From a virus: a stretch of DNA of 27,960 bases. The stretch lies in IMG/VR virus record IMGVR_UViG_3300009151_000300, positions 1 through 27,960 of that record; one strand, written 5' to 3'. Position numbers and translations under genes: made by a program. Under the pieces are notes generated by a model. It was not told the DNA's origin and ran no database searches. It saw only the letters and a program-made list of their open reading frames with translations. Shown here piece after piece: positions 11,301 through 19,600 of the stretch. Position 1 is the first letter of the stretch. Each line of letters opens with the position of its first letter.

Positions 11301-14300
11301 TTGTATAGTAAAGGTATTGCCTAATCGAACAACGTTCAGAGTCCGGGTGGGGATTTCATTTGAATTTTGGTCTAGCAATAAGTTTTCGCTGGTCTCAGTT
11401 ACAATGCTATCTACTACAGCACCTGGGCGAGTAACAGTCAGCCCCATAGCCAGTGGATTTAAATTAATAATAGCATTAGAACCCCAACCTTGTTGACTCC
11501 AATACAGGAACTCATTGACCATTCTTGACCAATCAAGAATATAACCATTAACTATATTAGTAAATGTTAAGCCTTGTTTTTCTAATAGTTTTCCGTAACT
11601 GAGCAAGAAATCACTCACCGCAGTTTCGTTTGCAAACACAAATCCATAAGGAACTTGTGTTACGTTATTTGAATAAAAAGTTGGTACTCGTACAGTAATA
11701 CCACCGGCACTGTATTCTTGTAATTTTCCTACTGCTTGACTTTGTAGTATTTCAAAATAGGCCTGTGATGAACCGTATCCAAATACGGCATAGCCGCCGC
11801 CGCCATCTACCTTTTGTACTGCTACACTACTGTACCTAATTTGATCAAATGGTTGGTTTTTGTACAACAAGATGTTGTAACTTTCGTCTGGGATTGTTAG
11901 TGTTGTATTGGTACTGTTAGGACTAGATTTTTCAGTCAACAATTTAATATATTGTTTGTCTGAATAACTGGCCATTCTGTAACACAATCTAACATCCAGC
12001 GCCTTGAGGTCAGCCGTTAACAAATCAGTTGAGTCTATGCCAGTTTGTCTATTGTAATCCACAATCCAGTTGATGTAACTGGCCTTGCTAGTGCCATTGC
12101 CATACACTTCAATACCGTTGGCATCTAGTCTATAACGTTGATTGTAAAGGAACTGATTATAGTCAGTATCAAATTTATATAAATCTCGATCAGCAAACAG
12201 CGCAAAGAACTTGGCAGGACGAGTCACTGCCAATACATGCATTACCGAGAATGGATATCCACTAGAGTTCCACCAAGATGCTTCAACTGGGCCACCGTCG
12301 CCAATTGCCCAACTCTTTTGGTATCTAGAACTGATGTTTTGATTTAATGGTACGCCTCCCACAACACTATCTCGTGGGCTCAATAGTTCACCTTCACCTC
12401 CTGTGGGAATAACCGAAGTTAAGCCAGGTCTTGAGTATTTGGGTTTGTAGTAAGGTGCAACCGGATCAGCCACAAGACCAGCTTCTAGGTCATCCCACAA
12501 CACCAAGTTGTCAGCGGTATATGGAGCTGGACCATAACGGCCGACCCACCATGAGGGTTCAACTTCTAATCCCAACATTTCCCAAGGTGAGTAACTGGGT
12601 TGTTGCGTGTCGTAAAAGTAGCGATAGATACCGCGCCAGGCGCCTAGTAAATTTTGCTTATTGAGTTTGTTGGTGTCACTGGTATAGTTCCATGTAAAGT
12701 CATTGGTGGCACTAAACACTTGTTCGTTATAGTTTAACTTGTTCCATCCGCAATAACTCAATAGATCTGTGCCAAAAATAGTATTGATTTCTTCAAAGGT
12801 ATATCCAGTGTCACGGAACTGTCCAGGTAACACATCTTCCACAGTGAGTGGTACAGGATTGCCATCTTGTTTGATGTTGCTGTAAATTCTAGTTTCAAAT
12901 TCTAACAACACCTGATCACGAATGTCACCAAACACCGGAGTTTCACTACCGTCGTGGCCGATGATAAATTCACCTGTACCGTTTGAGGTTACCAAGGTTG
13001 TGATTTCTGGTTGCCATTTTGGATATAACCCCATTTTACTAGGCGTATTAGGTACAAAACTTCCGTAGGTGGCGTTGTATTCGTTGATAATAACAGTATC
13101 GCCAATAGCAAGTGTAGCCGATATTGTCAAACGTGGACCGTCTACCGCCACAACATAATCTTTGTCTCTTGTTAAAATATCATTGTTTAGATATACACAA
13201 AGACCAAGATAGTTAGATGATGTGTAGTTGTACACCTGTACAGTATCAAATGTGGCCCGAGTTGTTAGGCCCACAGTATAGGTATTACTATAAGTTGTAA
13301 CACCTTGGGGAATCATATCGCCCCAATAGAATGGTTGGGTATCTAATTTTCCTAAAGTGATATCTTGTATGGCCTGATCAAGAATACTAGAGGTAGTTTT
13401 AAGCGCAATGTTATTTTGAATCAACACAGCATCCAGCATCTGTGCTTTGAACTTGATATATTCGCGACTGTTGTATTGTAATGATTCAAATATGTTGTAA
13501 CTAGGACTACGCATAAAGTAGCCGGCCAAAGTTAACGGGCTACTTTGTTGTAGAATTTCTAATCCGTAAGGAATGATGTTGCCAAGGTCTCTGCTGTTGT
13601 TTGATCCGTTGATTGGTCCAGTTAAGGTCAATAGATTTTCACAGATACTTTCATAGTGTGTGCGTATGGTGCCCAATGTAAATGCAGGACTGTTTGAATT
13701 GAAAGGATTGCTTTGTAAGTTGTTGGGTACTTGATAAAATCCCACATTGCTGGTTTGGTCGCTTAATGCCAATACTTCAATAACATCTGTGGGTAGATAT
13801 ATATCAGTTAATGTAATAACTGTGTTATCTGTTCCCACAGTATAAGTGTACATACTTGGTTCAATAAACACACTACCAACATAAACTTTTATTACAGGAA
13901 ATGCAATCGATGATTGTGCTAATACTGGAACATCAAGTTTAAGAGTTTGCCCTGTATAGGTAAACTTAAATTGTTGATAAATTTGCTGTGTTACAGCCGC
14001 AGTTTGCCAACCAATCAGTTTATGATATGTTACTCGATCTTCGTACTCTCTAGCGGCACCAGAACTGATAGGATAGGTAGTACTTACATTGTCAATAGTA
14101 TAAGTGAACGTGTCAACATACAAGTTATTGTCAAACAAAATATCACCAACGTTGTTGATGTTTAGATATTGTAAGGGGAATTGCAATACAGGATCAAGAA
14201 TGGTTGTGTCGCCCACAGCATAACTGAATAATTTTGATCCTGTAAAGTCACTTGATTGGTATTTGACTTTGTTGCCAAAGCTCACACCTTCCGTGTCATA

Positions 14301-16658
14301 CACATTGTACAAAGGTGCCTGTTGAACTGCAGTCTTTTGTTGTGCCTGGATCCAAGCAGTTCCATCGTACCAAAATGTTTTTCCAGCAATGGTTTCACCG
14401 TTCAAACAAACAGTAGATTCATCTAGCTGTACTGCACCGTCTGCGGCTTCGGTCAACACGATAATTGGCTGTGATATAAGTGGCGGTATAGTATCTGGGG
14501 TTGCAAAACTTACCACATAAATTTTATCACGCACACTGAGATCAGTGTCCGCGGCAAATATAACTCGCGACCCTTCAACCAATGTGTAACCATTGGTGGT
14601 GTAACTGGTGGTGCCTTCTACGTTTGAAAACGCATCAGTTTCTGCAAAGTCAATGATATCCACTGGTGCTTTGCCTTTGGTACCCATATTCCATAAACGA
14701 ATACCTGGACGGAACTGTATGATTGGCCGCTTGGCTCTAAAATTATTGTCTAGGTCGGCGACTGTGTTGTTGTATTTGGCTGTGGCATTGATTACATCAA
14801 TGTGGAACCAGCGGTTACTTCTTGTCCAGGCATTTAAGTCTCGGCTGGCACGACTAATGGTCAAGTAATCTATATCCCCTGGTTCTACTGCAATTGTGCT
14901 GTCATTATAATCTGAAGCATAACTTTCGTAGACTGCAAAGTCTTCAACTGGCAATAGATCAATTGCTGAGCCAACACCACTCACATAGTATTCGTGATCG
15001 CTAATGGCAATTGAATTCATTGTGCCTGTGCCGTTTAACAACGTTACCGCTGGGCCATTAGGCACTGCACTTACTGTAAACTTGATTCCACTGGCCGCAA
15101 TTGATCTCACATAGTATGTTGTACCAGCGGTCAAGCCGCCCAGTGTTGGTGTTAAGAATACAACTGCTTGTCCTACATACAAATGAGTAGCATTGTAGTA
15201 GGTGATATAGTTTGTGCCAGCTTCAGTAGCAGTACATTGAAAACTACTAGTTCCCGAAGCATAGCTGGCAGGAACAACATCGCCAGTAAATTTTACTTTG
15301 AGACCATTGGTAAATGTTACCCCGTTAGGACTTGTATATGTTTTTTTACCAATAATATTATCAATGTCAAGAGTGCTACTATTGCCCGGTTCAACTAGTA
15401 CAATTCGCCCAAAGATTTCTGAGTTAGTTCCAGACTGATAGTACAATGTGTCTTGTACCGCAGTCAGTAAAGGAATCTGTTGAAATGCTCCTACTGCATC
15501 TTTGTACCACTGAGTATTGCTGTATACGGCACCATAGCTGATGTTAAATTTATTAAGATTTGCAATATCTGACGTTTTGCTTAGGTTGATGTAGGTAACA
15601 CCGCCATTATCTACATAGGTAATGGTCCAGACTTGATATCTGTCTTCTGGTGGTATGTCTGTTGTTTGACTAAATGTTGTGGTGTCATAACTACCAACCA
15701 ATCCATTGTTGGCTGCACCGGCTGCCAACGGATCAAAAAAAGTAGTGCGTTGCCAGCCGCCTGCTTCGGCATCAGTAATAGGGTTGGTGAATATCAATGT
15801 GCGGTTGTTTAGATTGGTAATGCCATCTATGCCGCCATATTCTAAAATAAAGTCTGTTAGTGATCGATTATTGATTTGATCAAACTGTAAGTTAGTTACC
15901 AAGTCAATGGTGCCAATGCTGTTTAGGTTATAATAAAAACTTTGTGCGTCTTTGAGTGGTGCATTGAATACCACAGTACCAGAACTAGTACCGTTGTCAG
16001 CTACCCCATAAACATCTCTTGAGCTGATGTTAGGAGTGGCAGGCATGGTACCTGCGATTCCCGGTGCTGCCTGAATCCAAAATTGGTCAGTGACCTGGAA
16101 AGTGTAACTGCCGCCACGCACCAATTCGATTACAGGGTTGTTGCCAATTACACCTGAGAAGTTGTAGGCATTGCCATTGGTTGTGACCACGTAGTTAGCA
16201 GTGGTAGGTATTCCAGTAGAACTAACACTTACTGCCGCAGGGCCGCCTGGAATCCAATAGTATTGACTAAAGTTTATAAATGCATCAAAGTCAACAAACG
16301 GATCCCAGGTATAATATTCGCTTGAATACAGTCTATCTGGGCGACCACTGTTGCCACCTTGGAACCCCACAGCATCGTTGATGCCAGGATATGTAATGGC
16401 ATTTTTAATAGTGCTAGAATCAGGCACAAGACTGACCACGCCCGGTTCAAGCTGATAGTCAGCTCGTGTCTTGGTGGGTTCAATTACATATTTGTCGTTG
16501 GGGTTTATGCCCGGACCAACAGTACGACCAATAAAGCCTTGTGTTTTTCTAAAGTTAGGCTCTTGAATCAGTTGGTCAAGTGTGGCAGCCAAGAATTGCT
16601 TGTTGGCATCGGTCTGAAAAATTTCAGGAAGAAAATCTACGCTACGTGTGTTGGCCAT
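2346..16658 (-). CDS. Giant baseplate/tail structural protein, 4770 aa (gp7-position, multi-domain)
   Basis: One uninterrupted 14.3-kb frame. Its ATG shares one base with the gp6 stop (TAATG) and follows GGAGTAGTTTA, a good ribosome site. Approximate regions: 1-130, conserved N-terminus with 'FLPEIFQTDANKQFLAATLD' and 'YYTWDPFVDFDAFINFSQYY'; 490-525, a 'LYVGQAVVF...GTTYYVRSI' module; 1353-1373, 'PSYSPWEMLGLEVEPSWWV'; 2273-3053, seven FG-GAP-like segments; 3292-3353, 'LIPQDRADGFLSDNLYRKL' and 'RYGVQFRPRQSMFVDRF'; 3573-3686, a conserved stretch ending 'EVKPYHVSVREF'; 3740-3812, paired 'SGSGY...PP' units; 4560-4600, 'ADIIYVTDASRL' and 'ITINGERIMYRERS'. Small beta modules with a 'G...L....DY' core recur along the chain. 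T4 encodes the wedge protein gp7 after gp6, so the N-terminus may fill that role. The rest is probably peripheral baseplate or receptor-facing structure. The gene is certain; the role is inferred from position and domains. Confidence 0.88.
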   Translation of the reverse strand: MANTRSVDFLPEIFQTDANKQFLAATLDQLIQEPNFRKTQGFIGRTVGPGINPNDKYVIEPTKTRADYQLEPGVVSLVPDSSTIKNAITYPGINDAVGFQGGNSGRPDRLYSSEYYTWDPFVDFDAFINFSQYYWIPGGPAAVSVSSTGIPTTANYVVTTNGNAYNFSGVIGNNPVIELVRGGSYTFQVTDQFWIQAAPGIAGTMPATPNISSRDVYGVADNGTSSGTVVFNAPLKDAQSFYYNLNSIGTIDLVTNLQFDQINNRSLTDFILEYGGIDGITNLNNRTLIFTNPITDAEAGGWQRTTFFDPLAAGAANNGLVGSYDTTTFSQTTDIPPEDRYQVWTITYVDNGGVTYINLSKTSDIANLNKFNISYGAVYSNTQWYKDAVGAFQQIPLLTAVQDTLYYQSGTNSEIFGRIVLVEPGNSSTLDIDNIIGKKTYTSPNGVTFTNGLKVKFTGDVVPASYASGTSSFQCTATEAGTNYITYYNATHLYVGQAVVFLTPTLGGLTAGTTYYVRSIAASGIKFTVSAVPNGPAVTLLNGTGTMNSIAISDHEYYVSGVGSAIDLLPVEDFAVYESYASDYNDSTIAVEPGDIDYLTISRASRDLNAWTRSNRWFHIDVINATAKYNNTVADLDNNFRAKRPIIQFRPGIRLWNMGTKGKAPVDIIDFAETDAFSNVEGTTSYTTNGYTLVEGSRVIFAADTDLSVRDKIYVVSFATPDTIPPLISQPIIVLTEAADGAVQLDESTVCLNGETIAGKTFWYDGTAWIQAQQKTAVQQAPLYNVYDTEGVSFGNKVKYQSSDFTGSKLFSYAVGDTTILDPVLQFPLQYLNINNVGDILFDNNLYVDTFTYTIDNVSTTYPISSGAAREYEDRVTYHKLIGWQTAAVTQQIYQQFKFTYTGQTLKLDVPVLAQSSIAFPVIKVYVGSVFIEPSMYTYTVGTDNTVITLTDIYLPTDVIEVLALSDQTSNVGFYQVPNNLQSNPFNSNSPAFTLGTIRTHYESICENLLTLTGPINGSNNSRDLGNIIPYGLEILQQSSPLTLAGYFMRSPSYNIFESLQYNSREYIKFKAQMLDAVLIQNNIALKTTSSILDQAIQDITLGKLDTQPFYWGDMIPQGVTTYSNTYTVGLTTRATFDTVQVYNYTSSNYLGLCVYLNNDILTRDKDYVVAVDGPRLTISATLAIGDTVIINEYNATYGSFVPNTPSKMGLYPKWQPEITTLVTSNGTGEFIIGHDGSETPVFGDIRDQVLLEFETRIYSNIKQDGNPVPLTVEDVLPGQFRDTGYTFEEINTIFGTDLLSYCGWNKLNYNEQVFSATNDFTWNYTSDTNKLNKQNLLGAWRGIYRYFYDTQQPSYSPWEMLGLEVEPSWWVGRYGPAPYTADNLVLWDDLEAGLVADPVAPYYKPKYSRPGLTSVIPTGGEGELLSPRDSVVGGVPLNQNISSRYQKSWAIGDGGPVEASWWNSSGYPFSVMHVLAVTRPAKFFALFADRDLYKFDTDYNQFLYNQRYRLDANGIEVYGNGTSKASYINWIVDYNRQTGIDSTDLLTADLKALDVRLCYRMASYSDKQYIKLLTEKSSPNSTNTTLTIPDESYNILLYKNQPFDQIRYSSVAVQKVDGGGGYAVFGYGSSQAYFEILQSQAVGKLQEYSAGGITVRVPTFYSNNVTQVPYGFVFANETAVSDFLLSYGKLLEKQGLTFTNIVNGYILDWSRMVNEFLYWSQQGWGSNAIINLNPLAMGLTVTRPGAVVDSIVTETSENLLLDQNSNEIPTRTLNVVRLGNTFTIQPLSTQSISYINLRFTNFEHMIVLSNKSVFGDLIYDPITGARQNRLNLVAVTTNDWNGSVDTPGFILNQDNVQEWTGLKRYTKGQIVKYKNVYWSALTIVQPSTKFDFNVWAQSNYNQIQLGLLPNLANKADQLANSYNINAANIETDNDLLAYGLIGFKPRQYLAALNLDDVSQVNVYRQFLGTKGTILAADLFKAANLGKEAADYTIYENWAVQRAVYGANANRSFLELRLDRALLSSNPSLVQVTVPQEPSQADQQIYLTDVWRSSYKLTSTDILPTTTELPTDIGLPTAGYVSLDDTDITVFDIANPSSLAANIDKIEVGTSIWVAKINNYDWGIYRAQAVPGQIQHVCDNLNGTSRVIFNDQHKLSVGDKLIIKFFDTEINGVYTVLGVPNLDTVNIAFTFTSNRSVANGSGIGFTLQTTRISQASDVDTLPYALNILPGAKVWVDDNGAGLWEVLQKNNVFSSIIALNPVLLDANEQYGQSVAQARNKLAALVGSPNYGFNTGTTKGAIYVYVKSYGDQYTPVSPVGQGDAILTLDVTGVRGYGNAVDFGNQNWAVAGASASLGSGSQANNGYACVIYRDPQLGAPGVIPYGQWQLLTQPAGYGTLLTGAGEFGYSVAMSLDERWMYIGAPGLNSIHAYGYVDWQSQFIKVFADGTTTSYAINSTIQINNEYQLKVTLNGQVQTVNVDYTIDNNFNIVTFTSIPGKTTAGGFNIGTTYTILTVGTTDYVAIGASSNTVGVTFVATGVGSGTGTAVANIIIEFARYNSFQIPYTVSTYNLAGVSSSLPGLFTATNIYSFSITVDGTLLRPNIDYTFSGTTVTFTGSYISSNIIVVKAEGYFEYVNTLTVAGLGATDRFGHSISCTTDGRQVMVGTPYTTVNGNAEAGQVYVFDRNVQRFIYGEDPSSVSFTVLGTTPTAPVSVIVNNEFYINQTNSVINAPDSFTVSGNTVTIFADLQVGDIVEIETNQFNLLQTVAQNTAANYSNFGQAVAICDNNCSLYVGEPQSSVQIFKGGIVERFVNQSRIYGTITATVANPVLTVGNTLRVNNQDVMLTGTTVASLATAINNTVPNVLATVSTTGYLTISVKNSDAAAPFNKVQVAPGSVGTAFTTLGFNTFAWTQSITSPYPVEYAGFGSAISINDNAINLVVGAPRGTLYLETVFDDGTTYFDAGSTIFFSVIIQSGAIYTFDYLPSNSLSITNPGKFVFGQQVNNSQVGPYDQFGAAVNYTSGVLMVGAPKDDAGDSAANFGAVFVFENPTNSPAWAVVEIEQPTVDIRLLNSVFLYDRITSARTEFLDFINPLQGKILGAARANIDYVSAVDPASYNTGSTNLNNTTWFASHVGEIWWDISSVRFIDPNQDSITYASRRWAQLFPGSTVDVYQWVQSNTPPANYVGEGTPLNTTSYTINSNLSQDGTFATYYYFWVRGITVTSSQLGKTLPASTVASYITDPKASGIPYMAPINASTIALYNSADYISASDTIISIEYDREYNNDNVHVEYELIPQDRADGFLSDNLYRKLQDSFCGVDTFGNKVPDPNLGPSERYGVQFRPRQSMFVDRFLALKNYLKRVNAVLAQYPISESRSFYLLNSSEPIPPQTVVVDSVTETLWDLQVANLEILSFQTPYWSNPNGSIPLGYKYLVATDSLNRGLWTIYTVEESDTAPGTRVLTLTRVQGYNTPDYWSYINWYRPGYNSSTKVVAEVATYSVLATLTVPIGSSVKVTANAQGKFEIYLLTDLGWERVALQDGTIEFSAELWDYALGRFGFDVEVFDAQYFDQEPVTETRKIIQAINQELLIDDLAIQRNKALVLMFNFVLSEFSAPEWLVKTSLIDVDHRIRQLIPYQNYVIDNQEFVQDYIQEVKPYHVSVREFNLKYTGFDEFFGDLTDFDLPAYYNTALEVPTFTSPILLPYAHGDAFNSQTNTQSDLPATSAVWTTWPYNQWYSNYLLVLDSVEIIDSGSGYTEPPLVVITGDAVESAEAVAIINSLGKVVAVNVTNPGSGYSQTPAITFDGGNGTEARAYARMNNNLVRSFRTVIKYDRFQYFSDVMTWNPDGTYQSGMLVRYEDRVWQATPADSTAVVGPAFNLEDWTVVPARNLTGVDRTMGYYVPGVNQPGLELPLLIDGVDYPGVQVYGDYFLRDPLSIDATYSSEFTDTTLGDLPTDINIDGGEFIGLYEGHSPEELINGAEFDTLDFRVYTRPGADWNRDGHGFQWSTVRYTYDPAIALEYSWANVVDHPVEVLVSDITTGKDLTRDVDYTIDWVNQTVVPVTVSSGDQFQINVFELGGGSQLYRANYIGGDIGETVIIPVNSAEITSVAVFINGSIISGVSWIPYTESTAWNILDTYNTLDVVNDSGNYYRALQTVPVGTSISNPLYWLEFTPTLQSLVDLGTDPGLTDGVALVAFGVNTIDAGNFVIGKSYTITEVGTTNWTAISAASSTLSVSFIATGIGSGTGNASTAYSWSTPQTQYTVADSSIVTNKTIVLTNSLQGSNSVNAVVTRNGLRLRPAEGIEWIGDDSSVSFGLPQRGGYSQQIINPTTDISVWVDNILQVQNAGATVGTYSVTNWTGSNTPGRQVVFTTPPVSGARILIAVSTVADYIIVGNQLQVRATVNLNDIFGITTWNDTAQLWPLTLVFQGPITSGLTITEPYDSTVYSPATTDFTSGSFDYAVGTSVASNDFYLERSLNNASRLWVTLDGYRLFEGVDYSVQGDYLILASGAIGASQVMVIEEFTNSVVPEAMAFRIFQDMRGVQATYRITEATTTTLAQDLSSTADIIYVTDASRLSTPDLVLGIFGVITINGERIMYRERSTALNTISSLLRGTAGTSAADHTTGASVYDMGRNNLLPIKYQDSVVSDSSMGDDSTTIFYAPSIAFADFADSTVETDAVEVYVGGERQYAYSDTSATSRYRYFITDYDPLAVEFVIDDAVSPPLTAPAAGAEVTILVRQGLNWYAQGDGTASDGIALQDTNTQAARFLRGL
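3920..4062 (-). repeat. Protein module copy B (IGKSYTI...VGTT...ATGIGSGTG)
   Basis: Residues of about 4199-4246 in the giant protein read 'FVIGKSYTITEVGTTNWTAI' then 'SFIATGIGSGTG'. The segment matches a second copy at bases 9020-9165. This short module is, to my knowledge, common in phage structural proteins. The copies are clearly related in protein but diverged in DNA, so the duplication is old or the copies were acquired separately. Confidence 0.8.
5220..5440 (-). repeat. Paired GSGY modules in the giant protein
   Basis: Residues of about 3740-3812 hold two successive units: 'IIDSGSGYTEPPLVVITGDA' and 'VAVNVTNPGSGYSQTPAITF', the second followed by 'DGGNGTEARAYARM'. The form GSGY..PP.V.I.G...A.A is, to my knowledge, common in beta-rich phage structural proteins. 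No catalytic residue pattern is visible. Confidence 0.7.
7500..9840 (-). other. FG-GAP-like beta-propeller region inside the giant protein
   Basis: Seven segments of the giant protein fit the FG-GAP pattern (FG..V......D....VGAP....G.VYV). Approximate residues and text: 2273-2305 'LVGSPNYG...GAIYVYV'; 2332-2372 'WAVAGASASLG'; 2401-2431 'FGYSVAMSLDERWMYIGAPG'; 2643-2685 'FGHSISC...MVGTPYT...GQVYVFD'; 2771-2804 'FGQAVAICDNNCSLYVGEPQ'; 2919-2949 'FGSAISINDNAINLVVGAPR'; 3007-3053 'FGAAVNYTSGVLMVGAPKDD' then 'FGAVFVF'. The FG-GAP family is known from the seven-bladed propeller of integrin alpha chains, where some blades bind calcium. Here about 210 residues separate segments 3 and 4, with shorter insertions elsewhere, so other domains would project from the propeller. 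The fold is inferred from motifs. Confidence 0.65.
9020..9165 (-). repeat. Protein module copy A (IGTTYTI...VGTT...ATGVGSGTG)
   Basis: Residues of about 2498-2546 in the giant protein read 'FNIGTTYTILTVGTTDYVAI' then 'TFVATGVGSGTG'. It is the partner of the segment at 3920-4062, about 1700 residues away in the same chain. It lies in the insertion between FG-GAP-like segments 3 and 4, beside two beta modules of the 'DY' type. Confidence 0.8.
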
Positions 16659-19600
16659 TAAACTACTCCGCTACCAGGTGCGGTACGCAAGTTGGTACTG
16701 GTCAATGCTTCAATAACTTCAATGTTGTTGATTGTTGCACCATTTACAAATATTTCGTTTGGTGCTGAACGTATTTCATATAGATCACCAAAACTCTTTT
16801 GACTGTTGAGTGGTACCAAGACCACTGAACTGATAATTGTTCCAAGCTCTCTATGCAAGTAGGCTGCCAGTTCAGAGAAATAAAATGTGTCACCAAAGTT
16901 CCACTTGTCTATGCTAAAGTATGTGTTCATTGAGGCTACCACACTACTCTTGATCTCACTGGTACTGGCAGTGCTTCCTTGAGCACGAATCACTTTGATT
17001 GTGGCACGTAATTCTTGTGAGGCTTTCTGGCCAAACAAAGGCTTGAATACTACCGAGTTCAAAATAATATTGTCGCTCAACATTTTGTAATTTTGCAAGC
17101 CTTGGTACTCGGTTGATAGTTCATCAATAGTGGGCACATCAGGTTCCATCACAGTACCTGTTGTGTCACGGATCCAGTTTTGATAGGCAGTATAATAGCT
17201 CAATGTCACAACATACAGGTCAATGATATTGGTAGTGCCTGGATCAATTCTGGCTGTCAGTGGAGCATTATGTCTATATTGGAAATATAAACTTTGACGC
17301 CCAGTTCTGGCAATCCATTCATTAGTGACATTGATCAAAGTTCTGGCACCAGTATAACTTACTGATAATTGGTAAAAGGCACTTTGCTCATAGGCATAAA
17401 ATACTTGCCCTGGTGTCCAGGCGCTTTTTTGCAATTCAATTTCGTCGTATGTACCGTAGTCGCTGGTAACCAAGCCCGGCTCTACCAATAGGTAGCGTTG
17501 TAGGTTGTCGAAGTCCACCGTCTTTTGTAAGTACACGTACTTCTGTGTTGGGTTAGTAGTAGGCGCAACAATTTCACTAAAGAAATCTGGATTATCCGGC
17601 ACACCATCGTTGTCGTTATCACGGTAGCCTACTAACACCTGGAAGTCGTCAACATAGCCATCACTTTCCACCGGTTGTCCAGTAATAGTCATATAGATAT
17701 CGCCTGGTAAATGGTCAGTGGAGTCAGGCCGGGTGTTCACTGCCAATACATTAATAAAGTCCTTGATCACCGTGCCTGTACGGCTGTCGTAAATTTGTCC
17801 ATTGCTATAGTAGAAGAAACGTGTTTGGATAACTGATCCAAACGAGTATGCCAGGCCGCGGAAGGTAGTTGTGTAATTTTGATTTTGCACAACAAATTGT
17901 ATTAACCAACTTGCATCTAAGTTAGCGCCCGATGTGTTGCCGGCATACTGTTGACTCCAGGTACTATCTTGTGCCAAGTTAGTGCTAGAAATCAAATACC
18001 ACGAATATGGAGTACCAGTAATATCGCCGTTGTTGTCATAGCCCAAACCAAAGTTGCGATTTAACAAAATTTGTTCGGCAATACTTTGCTCTACCGATAC
18101 CGGTAGATCTGTAACAAACAATGGAATAATTGTGTTAACTAATGCACCGGTAGGCACAAAATTATTAAGTGCAACAGGACCGGCGCCTGAAGTAAGATTG
18201 CCAAGACCATTATTATATCCATTACCAACAATGCTGATTGGACTAGCCCAAATTTCTAACTTTTGATCTGCGGCAGTTGGAACACCTTGTTGTAGTTTAT
18301 TGTTCTTGTCAAAGTAATAACCAGCAGGAGGAACAAACTTGATCAGGCTACCTACGGCCACATATTTGAATGCTGTGGTTGTGGTTGTACCCACTGGAAT
18401 AGGCGAACCGGTAGGCCATTGAACAGAGTAAACATCATTTTTAAAGTATCCTGTGGTTTCGTTGGCCAGTGTGGTACTTTGTGTCCAGCTTGCACCAGGT
18501 ACCCAGACGGTACCACCATATGTGGGCAAGGTAGTGGCTGTGACCCTGGGAAAGTTTTCATAGTAAAACTGCCGCATTGTAGTTGTTGCAATTGATGGCT
18601 GTACTTGATTAGTAACAAAGTCGGCTATCTCATTGCGGTTGGTCCACGAAAACAACACAGTAGGAAGGATATTCTGTTCCCATAATCCGCCGTCACTACC
18701 GAAAGTATTAGTTGAACTGTATTTGCCAGTATTATCAACCAAATCAAGATAACGACTTGTGCCAATACTAGCACGGTTGAGAGCTTTTGACTTAACAATA
18801 GAATTGTATTGTGTATATGGAAAAAGGTTGTAATCCTCGCCATTGACCATACGGTCTTGGGTGTAATATCTTGCAGGAGCACGTTGCTTAATAGCTTCAA
18901 TTGGCTCACGTGCTTGGCTGTTACTTACTGGTTGAGTAATGCCACAAGTAAACGTTAGTGTTTCTAAGTTGCCAGAACGACTGATGTAACTGATTGGAAT
19001 AGTCACTGACTGCATTTCTTCAGGATTAATAATATATTGCAATCCGTTACTTGCGCGAACATACGCACGGAAAGTTCCTACTGGGATTTCTGAGAATACA
19101 CCATCGCCGAACACCATGGTAATCTGATCGTTAGTGCGGCTTGTTACTGAATAGATAGGGCGCAGATCTGTGGCTGTTTGTTCTGCACCAGCTGAGTAAA
19201 TGTTTTGAGTATACGCCCACTCTCGACTGACTGTGCCCACATTATCTAATTGAAACAACCAACGGTCTTCGTTGTTGACGCCTTCGATGTTGATGTTCAC
19301 TGTGCGGTTGCTGACTTTTTCACTCAAATTAAAGTCTTGATTCTGTAGCACACCTTGCTTGAACATAAAGAAGTAACCGGTGTTGGCTGATTGAAAACCC
19401 AGGCTATCGTTACGGAACAAGATATTGAATGGCACATTTGCTTGTGGTGGCGGCTCATACAAATATGTTTCGCCTGCTGACGTAGATGTCATTGCTTCAA
19501 AGGGCATGTTCACGCCGTCAACAGTAGCAGTATAAGGCACCACTGGCAAGTATCCAGGCACTAGATTAATGCCGTATTCACTGGTAACTACACCTAATAA

